Below, one piece after another: positions 8,972-16,632 of a stretch of 64,000 bases of DNA (its first letter is position 1; each line of letters begins with the position of its first letter). The position numbers and the translations under genes are program-made. Source of the DNA: Novosphingobium sp. 18050 (GTDB taxonomy: Bacteria; Pseudomonadota; Alphaproteobacteria; Sphingomonadales; Sphingomonadaceae); the NCBI RefSeq assembly GCF_902706195.1, contig NZ_CACSJO010000008.1:112752-176751 (forward strand), read 5' to 3'. The notes beneath the pieces were generated by a model, which had not been told where the DNA came from, made no database searches, and was given only the letters and a program-made list of their open reading frames with translations.

Positions 8972-10180
8972 CTAGTCGATCGCCTCGGCACCCGCCAGAC
9001 GCTTGTGTGCGTTGCGGTAACGGTGGACCAGCCACTTGTTGAACTGGCCCTGCGCGCCCTCCTGCCAGGAGTAGCGGCCACGCGGCGCGAAGCGCGAACG
9101 CAGACCTTCCTGCACCAGTCCGTCGACATGCATGTCCTGCGCGATGATCTTGCCCGAGGCGGAAAGGTTCATGTCGAGCAGGTTCTCGAAATTGGGCTCG
9201 GCCATGGCGCCCGGCGCGAACAGGAAGCCGGTTTCCAGCTCGTGCGATTCCGGGCCATCCGGGCGCAGGATGAGGTAGATCACCATGTCGCTCATCATCA
9301 CCAGCGATAGCGACGGTGGGACGTTGGCGAAGGTCATGCGGCTGCGGCCCTCGTCGGTCAGGCCGGGGAACACGGGCAGCACCGCGCGCTGGGTGGCGTT
9401 GAAGCTGGCGTCGGCGTGAAGGGTGCCGTTGAAGCGCAGGAACCCTGCGTCCTCCGGCTCGGAATGCGGGAATTCGGCGCGGCCCGATGGCACGAAATCG
9501 TGCAGCGGTCCGGCGTGGAGGCGGCTGGCGTGGTACCCGTCGTTGTTGTTCTCGAACATGACCTTCCAGTTCCACGGCAGCTTGGCCGCCGGGTCTGGCT
9601 TTGGTCCTTCGGCGTTGGCAAGGTCGTAGCCGGAGATCGCGTCCGCCACCTTGGTCAGGCGGGGGGCGAGCGGGGCGGCGTCCAGGTCGAAGTTGACGAA
9701 GATGAAGCCGTTCCAGATTTCGACGGCAAAGCGCGGCAGGCCGTTTTCCTTGCGATCGAAATTGCAGGTCTTGTTCATGGCCGGGGCCGCCACCAGCGCG
9801 CCGTCGAGCGAGTAGCTCCAGTGGTGATAGGGGCACAGGAACCCGCGCGCCTTGCCTGCACCTTCGGCGACGAGCATCGCGCGGTGCTGGCATACCGCCG
9901 ACATCGCGTTGATCTCTCCGGCAAGGTTACGCGCAACGATGATGGGCTCGTTGACGGTGCGGGTGGTGAAGAATTCGCCGGCTTCCGCGATCCACGATTC
10001 GCGCCCCACACACTGCCACTCGTTAAAGTAGAGCGCGTCCTTCTCGAACTCGTAGAAGTCGGTGCCGGTGTAGCATTCCGGCGGAAGCGTCACCGCATCG
10101 GCAAGGTCGACCGCAGATGCGGAAAGGGATTCGATGAAGCTGTCTGACATCATGGGGGCGGGCATCGTTGGGGCGGACAT
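8972..10180 (-). CDS. Rieske non-haem iron oxygenase, catalytic (alpha) subunit
   Basis: 402-residue ring-hydroxylating/demethylating oxygenase. The Rieske cluster ligands are C97-x-H99 and C116-x2-H119; the mononuclear iron site is D214-x2-H217-x4-H222 inside NNNDGYHASRLH. The fold resembles the CntA/GbcA/choline-monooxygenase branch as well as aromatic oxygenases. No beta subunit, ferredoxin or reductase is nearby, so electron partners must be elsewhere. The ATG at 10180 has AGGGAAG upstream and follows the VOC gene by 119 bp. It could demethylate or hydroxylate the island's substrate. Confidence 0.87.
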   Translation of the reverse strand: MSAPTMPAPMMSDSFIESLSASAVDLADAVTLPPECYTGTDFYEFEKDALYFNEWQCVGRESWIAEAGEFFTTRTVNEPIIVARNLAGEINAMSAVCQHRAMLVAEGAGKARGFLCPYHHWSYSLDGALVAAPAMNKTCNFDRKENGLPRFAVEIWNGFIFVNFDLDAAPLAPRLTKVADAISGYDLANAEGPKPDPAAKLPWNWKVMFENNNDGYHASRLHAGPLHDFVPSGRAEFPHSEPEDAGFLRFNGTLHADASFNATQRAVLPVFPGLTDEGRSRMTFANVPPSLSLVMMSDMVIYLILRPDGPESHELETGFLFAPGAMAEPNFENLLDMNLSASGKIIAQDMHVDGLVQEGLRSRFAPRGRYSWQEGAQGQFNKWLVHRYRNAHKRLAGAEAID

Positions 10181-10299
10181 GGTGTACTTCCCTGGTGTGT
10201 TTAGGTGCGCTTCGGGTGCGTATGGGCGCTGCTTTGGCCGGACTTTCCGCATGCCGCATCTGCGAAGGCAAGAACGCAAATGCGAACGGGGTGTTCGAC

Positions 10300-10785
10300 T
10301 TATTCGCGGGTGTAGTCGTCCGGGATCTTCGGCGGATCGCCGGCCTTGCCCCAGAGCAGGATCTCGTTGCCCCAGGGATCGCGAAAAGCGTGGTTCAACC
10401 CGTTGAACGTGCCCCAGAAATGGTTACGCCACAGCACCGTGGCGCCACGCTCCTCGGCGGCGGCAAGGATGCGCTCGGGTGTGTCGTCGTCGCTGATGAG
10501 AACCCAGATGCGAGGCTTGCGGCCTTCTGTCGAGATGCCGCGCGGGTCGACGCCGGCGTCATTGGGATGCGGGCGGGCGTTGGCGGGATCGAAGATGCCG
10601 ACGTGGAGATTGCCGATTTTGCTGTCGCTGCCGTCGGGGTTGGGGAACATGCCGCCGGGGACCATGCGGTGATAGACGCCTTCCGGTTTGTGATCGTCGC
10701 GCCAGCCGAAGACTTCGGCGTAGAAACGGCCGGCAGCGGCGGGATCGTCGGCAGGCAGGTCTACGAAGATGAGCGTGTTGGGCAT
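10300..10785 (-). CDS. VOC-superfamily protein
   Basis: 161-residue glyoxalase/bleomycin-resistance-fold protein beginning TLIFVDLPADDPAAAGRFYAEVFGW and ending FRDPWGNEILLWGK plus a short tail. The ATG at 10785 with AAGGAAG upstream is preferred to the longer frame. It leads the VOC-Rieske-AraC/acetamidase group on the minus strand. It is distinct from the VOC protein at 3415-3810. A catalytic role (isomerase or dioxygenase-like) or a binding role are both possible. Confidence 0.83.
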   Translation of the reverse strand: MPNTLIFVDLPADDPAAAGRFYAEVFGWRDDHKPEGVYHRMVPGGMFPNPDGSDSKIGNLHVGIFDPANARPHPNDAGVDPRGISTEGRKPRIWVLISDDDTPERILAAAEERGATVLWRNHFWGTFNGLNHAFRDPWGNEILLWGKAGDPPKIPDDYTRE

Positions 10786-10885
10786 GGGCGTCTTCCTTGG
10801 TGTTCGATGCCCATGGGTCTTGCGCCAATCGGGCGCGGCGCTCTTGGCGGCAGGCGTCCGGTTTGTTGATGTTGGCGCGGCGAGG

Positions 10886-10957
10886 GCTTCGACAGGCTCA
10901 GGGTGGGCGGAAGTTGCCCTATGCCCCCAATCCCGCTCAGGCTGAGCCTGTCGAAGC
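10886..10957. repeat. REP-like inverted repeat, copy 1
   Basis: GCTTCGACAGGCTCAGG at 10886-10902 faces its complement at 10941-10957, with a CCGCTCAGG arm inside. The same arms recur at 16435-16532. The element lies between the divergent VOC and acetamidase genes. Such sequences are a familiar high-copy intergenic family in sphingomonads. Confidence 0.75.
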
Positions 10958-11078
10958 GCTCTGCGGATCGCCGAACCGCCGTCCGCGCCAAGTTCGAGGG
11001 CGCGCACGGCCAAGACCCATTTCCGCATCCCCGCGAAGTTAAGAGTCTAGATCCTCCATCCAGCAAAAGGGGCAATGC

Positions 11079-12185
11079 ATGGCTTCGGTCACCACTTTCG
11101 GTTCGGCGAAGGCACAGGTTCGGCCTTCGGCGATCTGGCATCTCAAGGCCACGCCGGAGACCATCCACTGGGGCTACTTCTCGCCCGATATCAAGCCGGC
11201 ACTGCGTATCAGGAGCGGCGACCTCGTCCATGCCGAGGCCGTGACGCACCATGCCGGCGACGATGCCAGTCTGATGTTCGACGAAGGTATCGAGCGCATC
11301 TTCCGCGAGGTGGACCCCGCCAGCCGCGCGCCGGGCTGCCACATCATGACCGGCCCGATCTATATCGAGGATGCCGAGCCGGGCGACATGATCGAGGTGC
11401 GCTATCTGCAGATGGTGCCGCGATGCAATTACGGCTCCAACCTCGCCGCGAACTGGGGGCATCTCTATGAGGAGTTCGGCAAGCAGGAGCGGGTGACGAT
11501 CTACGAACTCGATCCCAACGCCAATACCGCCCACGCCCTTTATGCTTATGATTTTCCCGGTGATTACACGGTGCCCGGCACGATCACCAATTGCCCGGAA
11601 TGCGACCGTCATCCGGCGTTGCCGGGCATCACCATCCCGGCCCGCCCGCACCTGGGCACGGCGGGCGTGGCGCCGGCGGTGAACGAGCCGGTCTCGACCA
11701 TCCCGCCGGGCTTGCACGGCGGTAACATCGACAACTGGCGCATCGGTGCCGGCTCAACGATGTTCTACAAGTGCCAGGTCAAGGGCGGGCTGTTCTCGAT
11801 CGGCGATCCGCACGTCAGCCAGGGCGACGGCGAGATCAGCGGCACCGCGATCGAGGCTTCGCTCGACTGCCTGTTCCAGATCATCCTGCGCAAGGATTTC
11901 GACTTCCCCTCGCCGTTGCTGGAAACGCCGGAAAACTGGATCGTCCACGGCTTCGGCGCCGACCTCGACGAGGCGATGAAGAACTGCTCGCTCGATATGA
12001 TCCACCTGCTGCACGAGAAGCAGGGGTTGAGCAGGAACGACGCCTATTCGCTGATGAGCGTGGCGGCGGACTTCGGCATCACGCAGGTGGTGGACGGCAC
12101 GCTGGGCATCCATGCGCGCATCGAGCGCCGGATGTTCCCGTCCAAGGGCATGGTCATCGACCCCGGCCGGCGCGATCTCGAGTAA
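11079..12185 (+). CDS. Acetamidase/formamidase family protein
   Basis: 368-residue stand-alone FmdA_AmdA enzyme that hydrolyses a small amide to acid and ammonia. It opens with TPETIHWGYFSPDI and keeps the family motif GDPHVSQGDGEISGTAIE near residue 245, and HGGNIDNW before it. It is paralogous to the enzyme half of the fusion at 6606-8933; the two share TIHWGYF, HHA.DDA, GDPH.SQGD and SLMSVAADFGI-type segments. The start ATG at 11079 has GGGG four bases upstream. The linked cysteine hydrolase, amidase and amidohydrolases suggest it acts on an amide released from the island's substrate. Confidence 0.88.
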   Translation: MASVTTFGSAKAQVRPSAIWHLKATPETIHWGYFSPDIKPALRIRSGDLVHAEAVTHHAGDDASLMFDEGIERIFREVDPASRAPGCHIMTGPIYIEDAEPGDMIEVRYLQMVPRCNYGSNLAANWGHLYEEFGKQERVTIYELDPNANTAHALYAYDFPGDYTVPGTITNCPECDRHPALPGITIPARPHLGTAGVAPAVNEPVSTIPPGLHGGNIDNWRIGAGSTMFYKCQVKGGLFSIGDPHVSQGDGEISGTAIEASLDCLFQIILRKDFDFPSPLLETPENWIVHGFGADLDEAMKNCSLDMIHLLHEKQGLSRNDAYSLMSVAADFGITQVVDGTLGIHARIERRMFPSKGMVIDPGRRDLE

Positions 12186-12216
12186 AGGACACCCTCACTC
12201 CTGACGGGGTTACCTG

Positions 12217-12249
12217 GAGCCCGGTTCGTAAGAGCCGGGCTCGTTCTTT
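12217..12249 (+). terminator. Terminator hairpin after acetamidase
   Basis: GAGCCCGG at 12217-12224 pairs with CCGGGCTC at 12235-12242; a short T-rich stretch (GTTCTTT) follows. It lies 31 bp after the acetamidase stop. Confidence 0.65.
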
Positions 12250-12351
12250 ACGTGCATGAGTAAGGTTGCATCCGGCCTCTTTGCCCGGCCGGAACGCCAG
12301 AGCGCGCGCGGCTTGTCGACCTGTGCCTCGCACGCCGTCACGAATACAGCC

Positions 12352-12371
12352 GCCGGGGCGCGTGCCCCGGC
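12352..12371 (-). terminator. GC hairpin downstream of MFS gene
   Basis: GCCGGGGC and GCCCCGGC form an 8-bp stem with a 4-base loop, 22 bp beyond the stop of the leftward MFS gene. No T-run follows, so termination is only likely. Confidence 0.4.
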
Positions 12372-12393
12372 TAAGCGAAGGGAGGGCGCCTTA

Positions 12394-13662
12394 TTAGCTC
12401 GCTGTCGGGACCAGGTCGCCCAGCGCATCGGCCTTTGGCGTGCGCCGAAGGTGGGTACGTCCGTCCGCCCCGATGCCGGGCAGGAGGAACAGCAGAGCCA
12501 TGCCCATGGCCAGCACCACGATGATGACCAATGAGGCCTGGTCGTAGGAGCCGGTGCTGCCGTAGCTGAGGTCCATCACCGCCGGGGTCAGCCCTTGTGC
12601 GAGGATCACGGCGGCATAGAGCACCGCATTGATCGAACCGAAGTGCTTGAGCCCGAAATAGCGCGAGCAGAAGTACGAGAGCGCCCCGTATTCCGCGCCC
12701 ATTCCGATACCGAGCAGCACGCCGGCTGCCGACATCGACAGGCTGCCCTGACCGAATTGGAGCAGGCCCAGACCGGCCATCGCCGCGCCGTACATCGGCA
12801 CGACCAGCAGCGGCGTGCGCAGCCGGTCGAGCAGGCCGCCTGTCACCACCTGCCAGGCAGCGGTGACGAGGGCGAAAGTCGCCACGGTGCCGGTCGCTTC
12901 GCCAAGGCTGTAGCCACGGTCGGTCATCATGGGCACGACATGGGTGAACACGGCGGTCATCCCGCCCGCGCCGCTCGCCACCGCGATCAGCAGCACCCAG
13001 AAGCGGCGGGTGGAAGCCGCCTCGCGCAGGGTCATGCCTTCGAACACGCGCGCCGGCGCACTGGGGGCGCGTGTGGGGGTATCGTGCAGCCACAGCCACA
13101 TCAGCGGGAAGCCGACGACAAGGACGATCAGCCCGATCGCGCCGTAAGTGGCGCGCCAGCCGATGATCGGCAGCAGAATGCCCGCGACGATCGGCATCAG
13201 CGTGGCGCCCACGCCGTTGCCGACCCCTGCGGTGACGCCCAGCATCAGGCCGCGTCGTTCGTCGAACCAGTTGGAGACGATCTTGGCGATCATCGGCGAG
13301 GCGCAGGTCGCGCCGGCAAGCCCGATCGCCCCGAACTGCGCGTAGAACAGCCAGATGTTCCCGGTGGTCTGCGACAGGCACATCATCAGTATTGCCAGCG
13401 CCACGTTGCCGCACAGGATCAGCGGGCGTGCGCCAACCCGGTCCATGGTCCGCCCGATCAGTGGATAGCTGATGGCGGCGACGATCGCGACCAACCCGAG
13501 TACGCCCGAAACTGCCGCGCGCGACCATCCCAGGTCCTGCGAGATCGGCACGAGCAGGGTGCCGAACGTGGCGCTGATGGCAGCGGTGACGCATACGAGG
13601 TTGCCGCTTGTCGCGGCGATGGCCAGCCGCGTTGCGGTTCGGTCCCGGGAAGTGGTGGGCAT
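12394..13662 (-). CDS. MFS transporter (monocarboxylate/oxalate-formate-antiporter type)
   Basis: 422-residue inner-membrane carrier with about twelve hydrophobic helices and a central cytoplasmic loop near residue 200. The loop between helices 2 and 3 is GRTMDRVGARP, a good MFS signature. The pattern GMGAEYGALSYFCSRYFG in the second half is typical of carriers for organic acids. The ATG at 13662 follows GGAG with a 6-base gap. It converges on the acetamidase and is divergent from the extradiol dioxygenase with a 211-bp gap, so it probably carries a substrate or acidic intermediate of the island. Confidence 0.87.
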   Translation of the reverse strand: MPTTSRDRTATRLAIAATSGNLVCVTAAISATFGTLLVPISQDLGWSRAAVSGVLGLVAIVAAISYPLIGRTMDRVGARPLILCGNVALAILMMCLSQTTGNIWLFYAQFGAIGLAGATCASPMIAKIVSNWFDERRGLMLGVTAGVGNGVGATLMPIVAGILLPIIGWRATYGAIGLIVLVVGFPLMWLWLHDTPTRAPSAPARVFEGMTLREAASTRRFWVLLIAVASGAGGMTAVFTHVVPMMTDRGYSLGEATGTVATFALVTAAWQVVTGGLLDRLRTPLLVVPMYGAAMAGLGLLQFGQGSLSMSAAGVLLGIGMGAEYGALSYFCSRYFGLKHFGSINAVLYAAVILAQGLTPAVMDLSYGSTGSYDQASLVIIVVLAMGMALLFLLPGIGADGRTHLRRTPKADALGDLVPTAS

Positions 13663-13873
13663 TGCGGGTCTCCAATTATCGGGATTTCCCGGAGTAAATG
13701 CCCACGCGGCCTCGATCCCAAGCGATTATCGCCGCGCTGCAACAAATCCTTCGCAGCCCATCAAGTCTGCACACTTGCACATGCGCCTGGTGCACCCGAT
13801 TTTGCAGACAGCGCCCGGCCGTATCCAAAAACGTGCAGGCCACAGGAAATTCAGCAAGGGACGATTCGCGGCG

Positions 13874-14725
13874 ATGAATGTGCAAACAGCCGATATGGCG
13901 CCCACGGGGCCAGTTTCAGGCACCCGGATGCCCACCTTCTTCATTCCCCATGGCGGCGGGCCCTGCTTTTTCATGGACTGGTCAGCGATGGGCGGCCCGG
14001 CGGATACCTGGGACAAGACCGAGGCGTGGCTTCGCGCGCTGGTTTCCACTCTGCCGGAAAAGCCCAGGGGCATCGTCGTGATCTCGGGCCACTGGGAGGA
14101 ACCGGCCTTCACCGCTTCCGCCGCCGTCGAGCCGGCAATGATCTACGACTATTATGGCTTCCCGCCGCATACCTATGAGTTGAAGTACCCCGCACCGGGT
14201 GCTCCGGGACTTGCGGAGCGCATCGTCTCCCTGCTCACCGAAGCGGGCCTGCCCGCGCGCACCGATGCCACGCGCGGGTTCGACCACGGTGTATTCGTGC
14301 CGTTCCTGCTGATCGATCCCGAAGCGTCGATTCCGGTCGTGCCGCTTTCGCTGAAAGCAGATCTCGACCCGGCCGAGCATATTGCTGCGGGCCGTGCGCT
14401 GGCGCCGCTGCGCGACGAGGGTATTCTGATCGTCGGTTCGGGCATGAGCTACCACAATATGCGCGGCTTCCGCACGCCAGCGGCGACGCGGCCCTCGGCC
14501 GTGTTCGACCAGTGGCTGACCGGCGCGGTCGAAGCTGCGCCGCAGGAACGCGAAGCCGACCTGACGAGGTGGGCCGATGCGCCTGCGGGCCGTCTCTCCC
14601 ACCCGCGCGAGGAGCATCTTCTGCCGCTGATGGTTGCAGCTGGAGCCGGTGGGGATTCGCCGGGCACCAAGGTGTTCGGCGACAACGTGATGATGGCCGA
14701 TATTTCGGGTTACCGCTTCGGCTGA
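13874..14725 (+). CDS. DODA/LigB-type class III extradiol dioxygenase
   Basis: 283-residue enzyme of the DODA/YgiD branch of the LigB superfamily, which opens catechol-type rings next to the hydroxyls. Four conserved His positions are visible: FIPHGGG near residue 23, SGHWEEPA near 77, GFDHGVFVPF near 137 and HPREEHLLPL near the C-terminus. The open frame begins 400 bases upstream, but the ATG at 13874 starts just before the first conserved strand and has AAGGGA 12 bases upstream. It is first in a rightward group with the AtzG/AtzE-like pair. It implies that the substrate is turned into a dihydroxylated ring. Confidence 0.87.
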   Translation: MNVQTADMAPTGPVSGTRMPTFFIPHGGGPCFFMDWSAMGGPADTWDKTEAWLRALVSTLPEKPRGIVVISGHWEEPAFTASAAVEPAMIYDYYGFPPHTYELKYPAPGAPGLAERIVSLLTEAGLPARTDATRGFDHGVFVPFLLIDPEASIPVVPLSLKADLDPAEHIAAGRALAPLRDEGILIVGSGMSYHNMRGFRTPAATRPSAVFDQWLTGAVEAAPQEREADLTRWADAPAGRLSHPREEHLLPLMVAAGAGGDSPGTKVFGDNVMMADISGYRFG

Positions 14726-14731
14726 AACGCC

Positions 14732-14762
14732 GCCCCGTCCCGGACTTGCTCCGGGACGGGGC
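14732..14762 (+). terminator. Perfect 12-bp hairpin after dioxygenase gene
   Basis: GCCCCGTCCCGG at 14732-14743 pairs exactly with 14751-14762 around a 7-base loop, 6 bp after the dioxygenase stop. No T-run follows, so it may end transcription, protect the 3' end, or be another REP-type element. Confidence 0.5.
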
Positions 14763-14852
14763 CTGCCTCAAGCGCGAACCGTCTTGCCGCCTGTCGGCAA
14801 GGCTGTAAGGGTGCCCTCATCGGTATCGAGGCCGCGTGAAGGAGCGAAGACG

Positions 14853-15068
14853 TTGGCGCAGGAAAGCGGGAAGGCGGCCTCATCGAGTGCCCAGCGTCCG
14901 ACCCAGGACAGCGTCGCAGCGCGCATGGCCGAGGCCGGCATCGCCGCGCCTGAGAACTGCACGCCCGGCGTCTTGTCCAACCTGATCGTCCTGCAGGATC
15001 ACGTCGCCACCCTGCGCGCCTTTGCACTCGACCCGCGCAGCGCCAGCGCCATGCGCTTCGAGGCCTGA
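14853..15068 (+). CDS. AtzG-like (DUF4089) small subunit
   Basis: 71-residue protein matching the DUF4089 pattern: a short helix, then PGVLSNLIVLQDHVATLRAFALD and a C-terminal MRFEA where the family usually has PVFRA/P. AtzG and HpxX are small partners of AtzE/HpxY-type amidases. I choose the TTG at 14853 because GAAGGAG precedes it by about eight bases; the frame is also open from a TTG at 14784 without a ribosome site. It ends one base before the amidase ATG, which supports a two-subunit complex. Confidence 0.72.
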   Translation: MAQESGKAASSSAQRPTQDSVAARMAEAGIAAPENCTPGVLSNLIVLQDHVATLRAFALDPRSASAMRFEA

Positions 15069-15069
15069 C

Positions 15070-16434
15070 ATGACGGCTGTCGATACCGTGCCGCTCACCG
15101 CGATCGCCATGGCCGCGAAAGTCCGCTCGGGCCAGGCCACGGCGGTCAGCCTGTGCCAGGCCGCGCTGGACCGCGCCGAAGCACTGGGGGGTGAACATAG
15201 CGGCTTTACCCGCCTTCTGCGCAAGCGTGCCCTGCTGCGCGCCGCATCGGTCGACAAGCTGGTCGAGGCAGGGCTTGATCCCGGTCCGCTGGCAGGCGTC
15301 CCGTTCGGCGTGGCAGACCTGTTCGACGTTGCAGGGGAAATCACCACCGCCGGATCGAGGACGCGCCTCAGCGCGTCCTTCGCCAGCCGCGATGCCCGCG
15401 CCATCGTGCTGCTCGAAGCGGCGGGCGCGGTGCTGATCGGCACGCAGAACATGGACGAGTTCGGCTATGGCTTCGTCACCATGAACGCCCACTACGGCAT
15501 CACCCGTAACCCGCACGACCCCGCGCGCGTCGCCGGCGGTGCTGCGGGCGGGTCGGCGGTGGCGGTGGCGACGGGCACGGTGCCGATCAGCCTTGCCTTC
15601 GACACCAACGGCTCGCTACGCGTGCCGGCCGGCCTCACCGGCGTGATCGGCCTCAAGCCGACATATGGCGATCTGCCGCGCGAAGGCGTCTATCCCTTCG
15701 TCGAAAGCCTCGACGTGGTCGGCGCGCTTGGCCGCGATCTGGACGACGTCGCGCTGGTCCGCACGGTACTGCGCGAAGGCGCGCCCGAGCGTTCCGATCC
15801 TCCGCGCGGCGAGATCGCTTTCGGCCGGCTGATGAGCTGGTTCGACGACAACATCTCCGAAGAGATGCGCGGGCCGCTCGATGCGTTCTGGAACCGCCTT
15901 GGCCGTATCAGCTTCGAGCTTCCCCATTCCGAGATCGCCCGCGCCGCCGCCTCGGTCATCATCGCCGCAGAGGGCGCCAGCCTCCACCGCCCCGCGCTGG
16001 AAGCGGACCCCATGCAGTTCGAGCCGCCGGTGCGCGACCGTATGCTGGCGGGCCTGTTGCTGCCTGCGGACGACTACCTTGCCGCACAGCGCTTTCGCAG
16101 CTGGATTCAGGCGCGCCTGCGCCGCCAGTTTGAGCTGGCCGATGTTCTCTTCACCCCTGCCGCGCCCGGCTTTGCGCCGACGATCGCCGATCCGGTGATG
16201 ACCTTCGAGGGCAAGTCGATCCCCGCGCGCAGCCACCTTGGCATCTACACCCAGCCGATTAGCCTGATGGGCCTCCCCGCGCTGGTGCTGCCGCTGGCGG
16301 GTGATTTCCCGATGCCGCTGGGCATCCAGCTCATTAGCGCAGCCGGGAACGAGCCGCTGCTGTTTCGCGCAGCGCGCCAGTTGATCGACAAGGGCCTTTG
16401 CGCGGTTCCGGTGCCGCCTGCTGGGGCTGCCTGA
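15070..16434 (+). CDS. AtzE-like amidase-signature protein lacking catalytic Lys and cis-Ser
   Basis: 454-residue amidase-signature protein following an AtzG-like subunit, as in atzG-atzE (1-carboxybiuret hydrolysis) and hpxX-hpxY (oxalurate pathway). The fold signature is intact: GPLAGVPFGV, LIGTQNMDEFGYG, and FDTNGSLRVPAGLTGVIGLKPTYG with nucleophile S182. Two of three catalytic residues are changed: the usual VKN/VKD Lys is A82 (codon 15313-15315, VADLF), and the GGSSGG cis-Ser pair is A158-A159 (GGAAGGS). The frame is otherwise complete, with no stop. By family knowledge it should be inactive as a normal amidase; it may have another mechanism or a structural role. Confidence 0.85.
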   Translation: MTAVDTVPLTAIAMAAKVRSGQATAVSLCQAALDRAEALGGEHSGFTRLLRKRALLRAASVDKLVEAGLDPGPLAGVPFGVADLFDVAGEITTAGSRTRLSASFASRDARAIVLLEAAGAVLIGTQNMDEFGYGFVTMNAHYGITRNPHDPARVAGGAAGGSAVAVATGTVPISLAFDTNGSLRVPAGLTGVIGLKPTYGDLPREGVYPFVESLDVVGALGRDLDDVALVRTVLREGAPERSDPPRGEIAFGRLMSWFDDNISEEMRGPLDAFWNRLGRISFELPHSEIARAAASVIIAAEGASLHRPALEADPMQFEPPVRDRMLAGLLLPADDYLAAQRFRSWIQARLRRQFELADVLFTPAAPGFAPTIADPVMTFEGKSIPARSHLGIYTQPISLMGLPALVLPLAGDFPMPLGIQLISAAGNEPLLFRAARQLIDKGLCAVPVPPAGAA

Positions 16435-16532
16435 CCCTTCGACAGGCTCAGGGTGACCCTTCGACAAGCTCAGGGTGAGCGGGTGTTGCTCTTTTTTGCC
16501 TCCAATTCCGCTCAGGCTGAGCTTGTCGAAGC
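16435..16532. repeat. REP-like inverted repeat, copy 2 (doubled left arm)
   Basis: Two tandem left arms, CCCTTCGACAGGCTCAGGG (from 16436) and CCCTTCGACAAGCTCAGGG (from 16457), face CCGCTCAGGCTGAGCTTGTCGAAGC ending at 16532 (spelled here as separate arms of one element). It starts immediately after the amidase stop and shares its arms with 10886-10957. Confidence 0.75.
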
Positions 16533-16632
16533 CACGACCGGCAAACATCTGCGTCAACAATTGCGCCGCGCTCGCACAAGCCGCTAAGTCCATCGCGGCT
16601 AGAGTGGCACCGCAACAAGGGCGCGAAAGTTC

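Noticed and set aside
13472..13873. N-terminal extension of the extradiol dioxygenase frame
   Set aside because: It would overlap the divergent MFS gene. The conserved domain and a ribosome site both support the ATG at 13874.
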